Assembly (NCBI GenBank): GCA_964452735.1
Contig: CAYVNA010000005.1
Coordinates: 1-46,954, forward strand
Length of the DNA stretch: 46,954 nucleotides
Reading direction: 5' to 3'
DNA from: UBA2177 sp964452735
GTDB lineage: Bacteria > Patescibacteriota > Dojkabacteria > SC72
Of this stretch, positions 8,884 to 17,068 are shown piece after piece (within the stretch, counting starts at the first letter, position 1; the number at the start of each line of letters is the position of its first letter). The notes under the pieces were generated by a model. That model did not search any database. It had not been told where the DNA came from and saw only the letters and a program-made list of their open reading frames with translations. A program made the position numbers and the translations under genes.

Positions 8884-8914
8884 TTTATACCATTTATGAT
8901 ACAAATGGTATAAT
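8884..8914. promoter_or_regulatory. Palindromic divergent promoter between ABC exporter and YbaK-type gene
   Basis: The inverted repeat TTATACCATTT (8885-8895) / AAATGGTATAA (8903-8913) has 7 nt between its arms. Each arm carries an extended -10 box: TGGTATAAA toward the ABC exporter on the minus strand, and TGGTATAAT (-10 at 8909-8914) toward the deacylase gene on the plus strand. Two polymerases could not occupy it together, so the two directions probably exclude each other. A dimeric regulator could also bind this symmetry. Confidence 0.6.
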
Positions 8915-8941
8915 TTCCTTCTTAATTACGTATTTATAAAT

Positions 8942-9373
8942 ATGTCTAAAAACATTTTTGCCGAATTTCTAAAACAGGAAGGTATTGCAGAGATTGAGCT
9001 AATGGAAACACAGTCTGAGACTCATACTGCAGAGCAAGCTGCTAGTACTCATAACGTTCCTGTTGAGAATATTGTGAAATCTCTGTTGGTAGAGAAAGAT
9101 GGTGAATTTGTTCTCTTCTTGGTACCAGGAGATAGAAAGCTTGATTTGGAAAAGATTAATGGAAGAATGGCAAATGCAATAGAGGTAAAGGAAGTTACTG
9201 GATATAGTATAGGGGGTGTTCCACCTTTCGGACATATCAAAAAACTAAAAGTCTTTGTAGAGGAAGGTTTTGATAGGGAGAATTGCCTACTGGCTGCTGG
9301 GGGGAAACCTAATGTAGTTTTCAAGATAAAGTATGAGAAGTTATTATCTATACTCAGAAAGTATAGTATATAG
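8942..9373 (+). CDS. YbaK/ProX-type aminoacyl-tRNA deacylase
   Basis: The 143 aa match the YbaK/ProX family, which hydrolyses mischarged tRNAs such as Cys- or Ala-tRNA(Pro) in trans. Family landmarks are HTAEQAASTHNVPVENIVKS near residues 28-47 (with the conserved catalytic-type Lys of the KSLLV strand), LVPGDRKLDLEK near 60-71 and the TGYSIGGVPPFGH loop near 86-98. The exact mischarged tRNA is unknown. The TATAAT at 8909-8914 gives a leader of about 20 nt without Shine-Dalgarno. The 3' end overlaps the convergent dus gene by 30 nt. Confidence 0.9.
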   Translation: MSKNIFAEFLKQEGIAEIELMETQSETHTAEQAASTHNVPVENIVKSLLVEKDGEFVLFLVPGDRKLDLEKINGRMANAIEVKEVTGYSIGGVPPFGHIKKLKVFVEEGFDRENCLLAAGGKPNVVFKIKYEKLLSILRKYSI

Positions 9374-10300
9374 CTCATGAGTATTTTGGCATTCTAATAG
9401 TTTCTTCCTTAGCTCATTTGCTCCTTCAAAGTTATTTATATATGCCTTAATATATTTTTTCTGGCTATTAAAGGGCTTGGTATCTCCCCATGTTTTCTCA
9501 TAAAGTTGCATATGCTTTATTAGTGTATCAACCCTATCTTTTAATGGTATCTGCTCCTTATTTGTGAACGCCCAGGGATTAGCGAGTATTTCTCTTCCTA
9601 TCATAAATCCATCAACAGAATATTTGGACACCTTGTTTTTGCCATCTTCCATACTTTTCACATCACCATTTCCTAGAATTAAAGTCTTTAGAGAGATCTC
9701 ATCTCTCATCTCGACGCATTTCCTAATCATTTCCCAATCTGACGGAGTTGTGTACCCTTGTTTTGATGTTCTCCCATGAATTGTTATCATATCCAGACCT
9801 TGTTCCAACAGAAAACCAATCCATCCTTCAATATCAGGGGAATCATAGCCAATTCTTGTTTTAACGCTAACAGGGAGACCCTTAGAGGAAGGTTTTACCG
9901 CATCGATGATTTCCTTCGCTAAGGGTTTGTCTTTTATCAAAGCAGATCCTCTCCCTCCAGAAAGTACATCATGAACAGAGCATCCCATATTTATATCTAT
10001 TCCCGTTGGGTTTAGTTTTAGAATTTCCTCTAGGCTTTTAACGTACAGTTCAGGGCTGTTTCCCCAGAGCTGGATAACAATGGGTTTTTCCTTTTTGGAG
10101 AATCTTATTCTGTGGGAGACTTTCTCCCTACCTTTGGAACAGAATCCATCCACATTAAGGAATTCCGTGAAGAATAGTGGTTGGTAGCCCAAACTGGAGA
10201 TCATCTGCCTAAACACGGAGTCTGTGACTCCCTCCATGGGAGCCATTGCAGCCAAAAAACCGTTTTCTTTTTTGATTTTCTCATATATATTCACGACCAT
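9344..10300 (-). CDS. tRNA-dihydrouridine synthase (Dus family)
   Basis: The 318-aa FMN-dependent TIM barrel reduces uridine in tRNA D-loops. Family motifs are the N-terminal MAPMEGVTDSVFR near residues 19-31, NMGCSV near 102-107 with the catalytic Cys, VSVKTRIGYDSPD near 144-156, ITIHGRTSKQGY near 174-185, and GNGDVKSMEDG plus DGFMIGREIL for FMN phosphate binding. It is closest in appearance to DusB. The ATG at 10300 directly abuts an extended -10 box TGGTAGAAT (hexamer 10301-10306). The in-frame GTG at 10294 lies 6 nt behind it and may be the true leaderless start. The 3' end overlaps the convergent deacylase gene by 30 nt. Confidence 0.92.
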   Translation of the reverse strand: MVVNIYEKIKKENGFLAAMAPMEGVTDSVFRQMISSLGYQPLFFTEFLNVDGFCSKGREKVSHRIRFSKKEKPIVIQLWGNSPELYVKSLEEILKLNPTGIDINMGCSVHDVLSGGRGSALIKDKPLAKEIIDAVKPSSKGLPVSVKTRIGYDSPDIEGWIGFLLEQGLDMITIHGRTSKQGYTTPSDWEMIRKCVEMRDEISLKTLILGNGDVKSMEDGKNKVSKYSVDGFMIGREILANPWAFTNKEQIPLKDRVDTLIKHMQLYEKTWGDTKPFNSQKKYIKAYINNFEGANELRKKLLECQNTHELYTILSEYR

Positions 10301-10306
10301 ATTCTA
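10301..10306 (-). promoter_or_regulatory. Extended -10 box (TGG)TAGAAT of dus
   Basis: On the minus strand TGG is followed by TAGAAT, immediately before ATG (10300) and 6 nt before GTG (10294). By the spacing rule seen elsewhere in the window, GTG would be the start. Confidence 0.5.
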
Positions 10307-10325
10307 CCACACCAAACAGAAACAA

Positions 10326-10445
10326 AACGGGGACAGACATAGGTACGACCCAAGATCACCTAAACCTCAGCAATACGCAACGGATCAGGATAGGGGGACA
10401 GAGGAGGGACAGACCCCACGATTGGGGCTTGCAGATGTTCCGATT
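10326..10445. repeat. REP-like GGGACAGA repeat cluster
   Basis: This GC-richer patch lies in AT-rich flanks. It holds three direct copies of GGGACAGA (10330-10337, 10395-10402, 10406-10413), the first inside AAAACGGGGACAGACA. The last copy runs into a small hairpin, CCCCA/TGGGG. From memory, the AAAACGGGGACAGACA type of motif is common in REP-like repeats moved by IS200-like (TnpA-REP) transposases. No transposase gene is present here, so this is probably a non-mobile remnant. It sits between the dus promoter and the Clp operon and has no coding potential that I trust. Confidence 0.5.
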
Positions 10446-10484
10446 TTCAAATAAACTAGGATATATTAATAATAACTGCCCAAA

Positions 10485-10883
10485 ATGGAACCTAGGAACA
10501 TACTCGTGAACAGTTCGGGTCAACAATCTTTGAATGAACTTAGGATAGACTCCTATCTTTCTATTGCAATTTTTTCTCTGCAAGACTTTCTTCGCTGGTG
10601 GTACATAAAAATGCCCATATGGCATCTTCAACGAATTGTTAGAATAAGTACGGTTGTTGACGACCAGCTATCAATCACATTACTAATCAGAAACTTCTTC
10701 CTCCCCTGGCATCGGGACTATTCCATGATTGGCTATGTATTTGGAATTCTCATAAAACTACTCTACTTACCAATCACCTTCATAATATACCTACTTACAA
10801 TGATCCTCTCGATAATAGTTTTAATAATCTGGCTAGTCCTACCAATAGTGGCCCTTGTATATACACTAATTTCGCTATTTTAA
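10485..10883 (+). CDS. Small membrane protein ahead of the Clp ATPase
   Basis: The 132-aa protein has a soluble amphipathic N-terminal half and two strongly hydrophobic C-terminal segments, roughly residues 80-100 and 105-130 (LIKLLYLPITFIIYLL, IIVLIIWLVLPIVALVYTLI). No family is recognised. It ends 3 nt before the start of the Clp ATPase gene, so the two are surely cotranscribed. Since that ATPase is itself membrane-anchored, this protein is a good candidate partner or adaptor in the membrane. The ATG has no Shine-Dalgarno; an AT-rich stretch (TATATTAATAAT, 10461-10472) upstream could hold the promoter. Confidence 0.7.
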   Translation: MEPRNILVNSSGQQSLNELRIDSYLSIAIFSLQDFLRWWYIKMPIWHLQRIVRISTVVDDQLSITLLIRNFFLPWHRDYSMIGYVFGILIKLLYLPITFIIYLLTMILSIIVLIIWLVLPIVALVYTLISLF

Positions 10884-10886
10884 AAA

Positions 10887-13604
10887 ATGCCCTTAAGTTC
10901 TAATAATAACAAAAAAACAATAATCGGATACCACAAGAAGGAAACAAACCGATTCGGAATTGTGGAAAACAAGTATCCCATACAAGAGACCGAAGAAGAG
11001 TCTCTGTTTTTGTTAACTAGAGACCATTTCTTCACCATAACGACATCCCAGATACAATCACTATTGCTAAACTTTCCTAGATACCAGAAATTCAATGAAG
11101 TTAAAAGAATCATCGGCAATATACTAATAATTCCGGGGATAGCTATTGCCTTTGCCCTAATGCTAAGATACTCTCCCCTGATAGATACTTTCCCATGGAT
11201 TCTGGAACTTCTAAACTACAAAATCTTCAGCTTCCTATTCGCGCTATCGATCATCAGCATAATACTTCTCTGGCATGATTTCTATGAGGAGAAAAGTCAC
11301 CCTATACAACTACCGAAGACAAAAACAATATCACAAAAAGATATTGATGAGATAAAAGGTACGGGTTTTAAATTCGGTAGATATGCACATCTTGAAATAG
11401 TTTCATTCCTTTCCGAAGAAACCTTAGAGCACCTCTCTATCTTCACAAAGGATGGAGACTTTAAAACCTTGGAGGCATATAATGACCTCCTACAAAACAA
11501 TTTTGAGGTAAAACAACTCATTCGAAGATCCGGATTGGAGATATCATCTACCATCTTGGAAGAGAATAAGATCTCCACCGAGAACATATCCAATATGAAC
11601 ATAGCAGGATTAAGAAGCTTGCTAATTTATTCTCTTGAGGAAGCACTATTAACAAATAGCCCGGAGGTACAGCCACAACACCTATTTCTTGCGATAACTA
11701 AATATAATAATGATATAGAAAAATTCTTGAGAAAGAATAATCTAACATTGGACATATTCCGTGAGGTTTGTTCATATAACAACAGTATTGTATACGGGAG
11801 AAGAAAAACGAACTATCTCGATCCCAATATTCCCTACTACAGAAAAGGAGGTATCGCCAAGCAGTGGGTATATGGTTATACATATATACTGAACCATTTC
11901 AGTAAAGACCTGAATAAGGTCGTCTCCGAGTCTAGAGACATATTCGGCATTGGCCATGAGGAAGAAGTTGAATCTCTTGTTTCCTCCTTAGGGAAATTGA
12001 CAAACAAGAATGCCCTCCTCATAGGAGAACCTGGGGTAGGGAAGTCTAGCTTAATACTTGGATTAGCACAGAGAATCAACTTTGGAGATGTACCATTACA
12101 ACTTAAAGAGAAAAGAATTATCCAGTTGGACTTGAATGGATTAATCGCAATGTCTAAGAAAGAGAAAAACTTAGAGGAGCTCATTATTAAAGCCATTTAT
12201 GAGTTAGAAAGAGCAGGTAATACAATTCTGTACATAGATGAAATTCAAGAAATAGTACCAAGAAGGGCAGAGGAAGCTAATCATTCTATCGCTGGTATCC
12301 TGCTTCCATATATCATGAATAGTAAATTTCCGATTGTTGGGACAACCAACTATGCCGATTACAAGAGATACTTCTATAGCAACGAATCACTCCGACAAAG
12401 CTTCACAAATATTGAAGTAAGAGAGGTTAGTGCTAAAGATACACTGACAATACTTGAAAGCAAAATTCCGACCTTAGAAAAGAACTTTAACTGCTACCTA
12501 ACATTCCCTGCGCTATTTGCTGCTGTTGAACTTGCACAACGATATATCAAAGAGAGAAGGCTTCCTAGTAGTGCAGTTCAAACCATAGAAGCGACCTGCT
12601 CATGGGCCCAATCAAATAATATTGAGAAGGTAACTGCAGAGCATGTTTCCAAGGCTATATCTATACAGAAAAATATAAATGTAACAGCCATAGATCAGGA
12701 GGAAAGCGATAAGTTGATTAAACTAGAGGAAAATATAAAGGCAAAAGTAATTGGACAAGATGAGGCAGTTGTGGCAATAACAGAGGCTCTTAGGAGAGCA
12801 AGAACTGATATTAGGAATCCAAACAAGCCAATAGGCGTATTCCTATTTGTAGGGCCAACAGGGGTTGGTAAAACACATCTAGCAAAGGTTGTAGGGGAAG
12901 AGTTCTTTAGATCAAAGGAAGATATCATAAGAATAGATATGTCTGAATATCAAGAGATTGACAGCATACAAAAGTTCTTAGGGAATTCCTCTGACCGAGG
13001 TTTTGGGCAAACATCCATAACACTTTTGGACAAAGTGAAAACAAATCCACATTCGGTAGTGCTTTTTGATGAGATTGAAAAAGCACATCCCAACATTCTA
13101 GACCTATTCCTACAACTTTTTGATGAAGGGAGATTGACCAGTAATAACGGAGAGACAATTGACTTTACAAACACAATAATAATTTGCACAAGTAACATTG
13201 GTAGCAAGATGCTTCTTGAATCACTAAGCTCTGAGAAAGTTCTCTGGGAAGAGGCAAAAAGCAGAGTAATTCTCGAAATTAGACAATCGTTGAAACCTGA
13301 ACTAATAAATAGATTTGACCAACTGATTGTATTTGAGCCACATGACTTAAAGAACCTCACTCAGATAACCGAACTTCTTTTAAATGAGCTAGCCGAAAGA
13401 CTTTCTCAGAAGAACATAACAATAAAATGGAGTGAACAAATCCCCATGCTAATAGCCAACAAAGCTCATGAACCAGGAATGGGAGCAAGACCATTGAAGA
13501 GATATATACAAGATAAAATAGAAGGACAACTGGCCAAAGGGATCATAGAACAGAGTATAAAGGCAGGAGAAGAGATAGAGATAAGAGAAGCTTGGATAAT
13601 ATAA
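10887..13604 (+). CDS. Membrane-anchored double-AAA+ Clp ATPase (ClpC/ClpA-like)
   Basis: The 905 aa contain two AAA+ modules. Two membrane segments (about 75-93 and 113-130) come first, then a degenerate Clp N-domain (about 150-300). Module 1 has Walker A GEPGVGKS (380-387) and Walker B ILYIDEIQ. Module 2 has Walker A GPTGVGKT (656-663), Walker B VVLFDEIEKAHP (724-735), an INRFD segment and a GARPLKRYI sensor-2 region near the end. The coiled-coil middle domain of ClpB/ClpC is absent. The usual second pore loop GYVG is replaced by RGFG (704-707). No IGF/VGF-type ClpP-docking loop is visible between SNIGSK and the INRFD block. It therefore looks like a membrane-tethered unfoldase that may not feed ClpP. 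It is cotranscribed with the small membrane protein just upstream. Confidence 0.88.
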   Translation: MPLSSNNNKKTIIGYHKKETNRFGIVENKYPIQETEEESLFLLTRDHFFTITTSQIQSLLLNFPRYQKFNEVKRIIGNILIIPGIAIAFALMLRYSPLIDTFPWILELLNYKIFSFLFALSIISIILLWHDFYEEKSHPIQLPKTKTISQKDIDEIKGTGFKFGRYAHLEIVSFLSEETLEHLSIFTKDGDFKTLEAYNDLLQNNFEVKQLIRRSGLEISSTILEENKISTENISNMNIAGLRSLLIYSLEEALLTNSPEVQPQHLFLAITKYNNDIEKFLRKNNLTLDIFREVCSYNNSIVYGRRKTNYLDPNIPYYRKGGIAKQWVYGYTYILNHFSKDLNKVVSESRDIFGIGHEEEVESLVSSLGKLTNKNALLIGEPGVGKSSLILGLAQRINFGDVPLQLKEKRIIQLDLNGLIAMSKKEKNLEELIIKAIYELERAGNTILYIDEIQEIVPRRAEEANHSIAGILLPYIMNSKFPIVGTTNYADYKRYFYSNESLRQSFTNIEVREVSAKDTLTILESKIPTLEKNFNCYLTFPALFAAVELAQRYIKERRLPSSAVQTIEATCSWAQSNNIEKVTAEHVSKAISIQKNINVTAIDQEESDKLIKLEENIKAKVIGQDEAVVAITEALRRARTDIRNPNKPIGVFLFVGPTGVGKTHLAKVVGEEFFRSKEDIIRIDMSEYQEIDSIQKFLGNSSDRGFGQTSITLLDKVKTNPHSVVLFDEIEKAHPNILDLFLQLFDEGRLTSNNGETIDFTNTIIICTSNIGSKMLLESLSSEKVLWEEAKSRVILEIRQSLKPELINRFDQLIVFEPHDLKNLTQITELLLNELAERLSQKNITIKWSEQIPMLIANKAHEPGMGARPLKRYIQDKIEGQLAKGIIEQSIKAGEEIEIREAWII

Positions 13605-13667
13605 CTGGTTGAAATATATGAATATATTACATATAATCTCAAAGTTTAATATATATTAACAATAAAT

Positions 13668-13832
13668 ATGGGTGCCTTACCAAAGAGAAAAATATCCAAA
13701 GGAAGGAAGAATAGAAGAAGGGCTCACAATGCTCTAGAGGTTAAATCCATTTCCAGATGTCCAAAATGTGGGAATGTAAAGAGGAGTCATTTCGAATGTT
13801 CCTATTGCGGTAAATATAAAGATTCTAAATAG
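13668..13832 (+). CDS. rpmF: Ribosomal protein bL32
   Basis: The 54-aa protein begins MGALPKRKISKGRKNRRRAH, a clear bL32 start, and carries the zinc ribbon CPKC (residues 31-34) with the second pair CSYC (44-47). bL32 is a structural protein of the large ribosomal subunit. All four zinc-binding cysteines are kept, so this is the zinc-dependent form. It begins the run rpmF-nusB-rnc-rpsP; nusB follows after 6 nt. There is no Shine-Dalgarno; TATATT at 13650-13655 is a possible -10 box. Confidence 0.93.
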   Translation: MGALPKRKISKGRKNRRRAHNALEVKSISRCPKCGNVKRSHFECSYCGKYKDSK

Positions 13833-13838
13833 TAATAT

Positions 13839-14276
13839 ATGAAAAGGTCCACAGACCCAAGACATCAAGCTAGGATACTCGCACTCCAGGAGCTTTTCTC
13901 CAAATACTTCAATTCCCAGAATGACAATTTAGAGGAGATCTCCATAGAGGAATTAATGGGTATCAATGAAATGGAAGAATATAATAAAGATCTCTATAAT
14001 AGTATTGTCAAAGGAGTATCTGAGAACATGGAAGGTATTGATGCCATAATATCGAAATATGCACCACAGTGGCCAATCAGCCAAATGAAACTCGTAGATC
14101 TTCAGATTCTACGAATTGCCATATTCGAAGGTTTCTTGGGAGAGATAACACCCCCAAAGGTAGCAATTGATGAGGCTATAGAAGTTGCAAAAGATTTTGG
14201 TGGTGAGATAAGTAGTAAATTTGTAAATGGAGTATTAGGAGCAATATATGAAGAAAGAAATAAAGAGAATGAATAA
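13839..14276 (+). CDS. nusB: Transcription antitermination factor NusB
   Basis: The 145-aa all-helical protein is of normal NusB length. Typical segments are the N-terminal RHQARILALQELFSKYF (residues 8-24), the central VKGVSENMEGIDAIISKYAPQWPISQMKLVDLQILRIAIFE, and the C-terminal KVAIDEAIEVAKDFGGEISSKFVNGVLGAI. NusB binds boxA RNA with S10 (NusE) for rRNA antitermination and ribosome biogenesis. It lies 6 nt after rpmF and overlaps rnc by 8 nt (ATGAATAA), so translation of rnc is probably coupled to it. Confidence 0.95.
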   Translation: MKRSTDPRHQARILALQELFSKYFNSQNDNLEEISIEELMGINEMEEYNKDLYNSIVKGVSENMEGIDAIISKYAPQWPISQMKLVDLQILRIAIFEGFLGEITPPKVAIDEAIEVAKDFGGEISSKFVNGVLGAIYEERNKENE

Positions 14277-14973
14277 TATAGAATTAGAGAAGAGATTAGG
14301 AGTATCCTTTAAAGATAAAGGCCTACTATCGAAAGCTCTCACCCATAGATCATATCTCAATGAGAACAGGGATGGGAATCTAGAAAATAATGAAAGGCTA
14401 GAATTCCTAGGAGATGCAGTATTGGAATTGCTAGTATCCTCAACCCTCTATGACAAATACCCTGGGAAACCAGAAGGAGAGCTGACAAATATAAGATCAG
14501 CATTGGTTAGGACAGAAAGCTTAGCTGAGGAATCAAGGAAACTTGTAGTAGGGGAATATCTACTAATGTCCCGAGGAGAAGAAGAGTCTGGAGGAAAAGA
14601 CAAAGACTACCTACTTGCAAATACATTTGAATCTATCCTTGGCGCAATATATTTAGACCAAGGACTTAATAGTTGTAAATCACTCATAGAGAGAACCTTG
14701 CTCCAAAAGCTTGACCATATTGTCGAACAAGGGTTGTTCATAGATCCTAAAACAAAAGTACAGGAGTTAACTCAGGCAAGATTTAAGGTAACACCAACAT
14801 ACAAAGTTAAGAAAGAAGATGGTCCAGATCACGACAAAAGCTTTACCGTAGAATTAAGTATCGGGAAGAAGACCATAACTGAAGGGGTAGGTTCTAGTAA
14901 GCAAAAAGCCGAAGAGGATGCAGCTCAGAAGGCTATTGATATATTAGATAATGATGGTGTATCCTTGAATTAA
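14269..14973 (+). CDS. rnc: Ribonuclease III
   Basis: The 234 aa consist of a catalytic RIII domain and a C-terminal dsRNA-binding domain. The signature NERLEFLGDAVLEL (near residues 36-49) and the second acidic cluster in NTFESILGAIYLD (near 118-130) are complete, so it should be active. The dsRBD (about 155-230) includes KTKVQELTQ and the KQKAEEDAAQKAI helix. It processes rRNA precursors and structured mRNAs. The reading frame extends upstream to 14248, but the ATG at 14269, overlapping the nusB stop, is chosen because it places the family start MNNIELEKRLG correctly and gives a coupled 8-nt overlap. Confidence 0.95.
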   Translation: MNNIELEKRLGVSFKDKGLLSKALTHRSYLNENRDGNLENNERLEFLGDAVLELLVSSTLYDKYPGKPEGELTNIRSALVRTESLAEESRKLVVGEYLLMSRGEEESGGKDKDYLLANTFESILGAIYLDQGLNSCKSLIERTLLQKLDHIVEQGLFIDPKTKVQELTQARFKVTPTYKVKKEDGPDHDKSFTVELSIGKKTITEGVGSSKQKAEEDAAQKAIDILDNDGVSLN

Positions 14974-14987
14974 AGTAAATCATTTGA

Positions 14988-14993
14988 TAGAAT
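14988..14993 (+). promoter_or_regulatory. -10 box TAGAAT, leaderless start of rpsP
   Basis: TAGAAT is followed by CAGCTTT (7 nt) and ATG at 15001. It implies that rpsP and the KH gene can be transcribed independently of rnc. Confidence 0.65.
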
Positions 14994-15000
14994 CAGCTTT

Positions 15001-15303
15001 ATGTTAAAAATAAGATTAAAAAGAACAGGTAGAAAAGGACAATCCTCATATAGAATTGTTGTCACAGAATCCAGATTCCCTAGAAATGGTAGGGCTGTTG
15101 CAGATCTAGGTTATTATAACCCTAGAACAGAACCTACAACATTTGAGATTAACAAGGATGAAGCAACAAGTTGGATTGCTAAAGGTGCCCAACCTACAGA
15201 TACTGTAGCTCAATATTTTGTAAAAGCTGGAATCATTAAAGCTCTAAAGAGGGGTTCTAAAAAGCCAAAAACAGAGAAGAAGACAAAGAATACAGAAGAG
15301 TAG
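15001..15303 (+). CDS. rpsP: Ribosomal protein bS16
   Basis: The 100 aa begin with the classic bS16 N-terminus MLKIRLKRTGRKGQSSYRIV, then the VVTESRFPRNGRAVADLGYYNPRTEP core. The C-terminus is a lysine-rich tail (KRGSKKPKTEKKTKN). bS16 binds 16S rRNA during 30S assembly. It is followed by the KH-domain gene, the usual bacterial order. Its own -10 box lies 7 nt before the ATG, so the message is probably leaderless. Confidence 0.96.
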   Translation: MLKIRLKRTGRKGQSSYRIVVTESRFPRNGRAVADLGYYNPRTEPTTFEINKDEATSWIAKGAQPTDTVAQYFVKAGIIKALKRGSKKPKTEKKTKNTEE

Positions 15304-15340
15304 TATAATGTTTAGGAATAAAATATATTTTATTAAATAA

Positions 15341-15661
15341 ATGAAAGAGCTATTAGAACATATCGTTAAATCGATTGTGAATAATCCTGATGATGTCAGT
15401 GTAGAGGAGAGAGAAAGTGTTGACTTCCCTGGTCTTACAATCTTGACAATAGATGTTGCAGAAACAGATAAGGGTGTTGTTATTGGAAGAAAAGGAAGAA
15501 CAATAAATGCTATCAGAGATCTTATCACCATTCATGCTATAAGAAATGATCGAAGAGTCAAAGTAATGATAAAGGATGATAATAATGGTAGAGAGTCTCA
15601 GGCAGATATAGAGGAAGGTGAAGACAATAGTGAGAATATGTTAGTTGATGAAGATCTTTAG
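15341..15661 (+). CDS. KH-domain RNA-binding protein (KhpA/YlqC family)
   Basis: The 106-aa protein has a single KH domain covering residues 1-80, with the GxxG loop in VIGRKGRTINAIRDL (GRKG near 48-51). The C-terminal 25 residues are strongly acidic (ADIEEGEDNSENMLVDED), longer than in the usual 75-80-aa family members. KhpA proteins bind RNA globally and influence cell division and translation. The position directly after rpsP matches the common bacterial order. There is no Shine-Dalgarno. It converges on the pilO-like gene 7 nt away. Confidence 0.9.
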   Translation: MKELLEHIVKSIVNNPDDVSVEERESVDFPGLTILTIDVAETDKGVVIGRKGRTINAIRDLITIHAIRNDRRVKVMIKDDNNGRESQADIEEGEDNSENMLVDEDL

Positions 15662-15668
15662 TTTATAG

Positions 15669-16397
15669 TTATTTCAACTTCTCTGCTTTCTTAGCAAATA
15701 TATCTATTACTCCTTGGTGTTTCGTATACAAAACGAAAGTAGCATATGGATCAACTACCTTTACCTCATCTGGAACATAATATCCCGTGACATTGAGAGT
15801 TACTCTCCATTCATCACCAGATTTCTTTAAAGAAACATTATCAGCAGAAATAATATATGGAGAAGCAGAGTAGAGGGTATCTAGAAACTCCAGTATCTTA
15901 CTAAGGCTTCCGGTATATGACAAAGGCCCACTTACACCAAGATATGAAGATTTTTTATCATCACTCTTATTACTCATAGAAACCTGTATATCACCGGCAG
16001 AAATTGATTTGGAAACTAACCTCTTCTCATTCGCTAGAGTATCTATATAGTACATAAAACTAGAAACCTGGAGAGTTTTTGGTATAACCTCTTTTGAATT
16101 AATCAAATCTACTTGAAAAGTACCTTCGTCTATCTTTTTCAATTCCTTCTCCAAAGATTCCAATGTTTTCTCCTTCTCACGAATATCCTTGTATTCCGCT
16201 CTGAAACTCAGTGCAGACTTGACCATTGGAACAAATACAAATATACCTAACATTATCAGGATTACACTTACAGATAGGGGAACAATTATATCTCTAGGAT
16301 TTAATTTGGATGCCTTGATTTTTTCACTTATTGCCTCTATTTCTTTCCTATTCTTCTTAACTGATTCCTCTTTGTTATTGGCTAGTATGGATGCCAT
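15669..16397 (-). CDS. Type IV pilus PilO-like assembly protein
   Basis: The 242-aa protein has a short cytoplasmic N-terminus, one membrane helix near residues 38-58 (IIVPLSVSVILIMLGIFVFV), a coiled-coil stretch (about 65-95, YKDIREKEKTLESLEKELKKI) and a periplasm-type ferredoxin-like domain. This is the PilO layout, supported by its place directly after a PilN-like and a PilM gene. PilO pairs with PilN to link the PilM ring to the pilus base. Sequence similarity to PilO is weak, so the call leans on topology and gene order. It is the last gene of the pilus locus. Confidence 0.75.
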   Translation of the reverse strand: MASILANNKEESVKKNRKEIEAISEKIKASKLNPRDIIVPLSVSVILIMLGIFVFVPMVKSALSFRAEYKDIREKEKTLESLEKELKKIDEGTFQVDLINSKEVIPKTLQVSSFMYYIDTLANEKRLVSKSISAGDIQVSMSNKSDDKKSSYLGVSGPLSYTGSLSKILEFLDTLYSASPYIISADNVSLKKSGDEWRVTLNVTGYYVPDEVKVVDPYATFVLYTKHQGVIDIFAKKAEKLK

Positions 16398-16399
16398 AT

Positions 16400-17068
16400 T
16401 TATTCCTCGTTTGAATTTACAAAATATTCTAATTTCAAATCTCCTGTGAAGGAAAACCTAGTACTATCATCACCTTTAGATATAGATTTAAGAGTAATAC
16501 CTTCTATACGAGAGTCATTAGTGAGGAGATACCAAAGTTTTGCAACATCTTCTAGATCTTGAGACTCTCCTGTGAAAGAGAATGCTCTTCCACCTGAGAA
16601 GGAAAACTCACTTAACTTGCTACTACCACTTTTGGTAGCAATACTTTGGATATAGTCAATTACTGCTTTCGAGGAAAACCTTCCTTCTTGTATATCTTTG
16701 TATAAAGAAACTCTTCTCATGATCTCATTGTTCTCTATGATGAACTGATCATACTGACTCATTTTTTTCTCAAATGCATAGAGTTTTTCCTTTTCTGAAT
16801 TCAATTGGATCTTGGATATGATATTGAAACCAACAACTATTATGGATACTGAGAATAATATAGAAAGACTGATTAGTGAGCTAGAATTGATTTTCTTTTT
16901 CCTCTCCTCAGTAACAATCTCCTCCTTACTCATTGTAGGTATAAGGTTGATGCCTGATTCCCCAACTATAGAACTAGGGACTTCCGGAGGTGCCTTAACA
17001 GGTGCAGAAGATTTCTCCTCAACATTTGCTTTTACTTCTTCTTTTTTCATCTCTTGTTCATTACTCAT
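16400..17068 (-). CDS. Type IV pilus PilN-like assembly protein
   Basis: The 222-aa bitopic protein has a charged, proline-rich N-terminal cytoplasmic region of about 60 residues. It contains GINLIPTMSKEE (near 39-50), the recognisable INLIP motif by which PilN docks into PilM. A membrane helix follows at about 65-85 (LISLSILFSVSIIVVGFNII), then a coiled coil and a small alpha/beta domain. The start overlaps the end of pilM by 8 nt and the end is 2 nt from the pilO-like gene, so the three are tightly coupled. Function: inner-membrane alignment complex of the type IV pilus. Confidence 0.85.
   Translation of the reverse strand: MSNEQEMKKEEVKANVEEKSSAPVKAPPEVPSSIVGESGINLIPTMSKEEIVTEERKKKINSSSLISLSILFSVSIIVVGFNIISKIQLNSEKEKLYAFEKKMSQYDQFIIENNEIMRRVSLYKDIQEGRFSSKAVIDYIQSIATKSGSSKLSEFSFSGGRAFSFTGESQDLEDVAKLWYLLTNDSRIEGITLKSISKGDDSTRFSFTGDLKLEYFVNSNEE

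Noticed and set aside
10224..10454. Open frame across the dus start and the REP-like patch
   Set aside because: It runs antisense to the start of dus and through repeats, with no promoter or homology.
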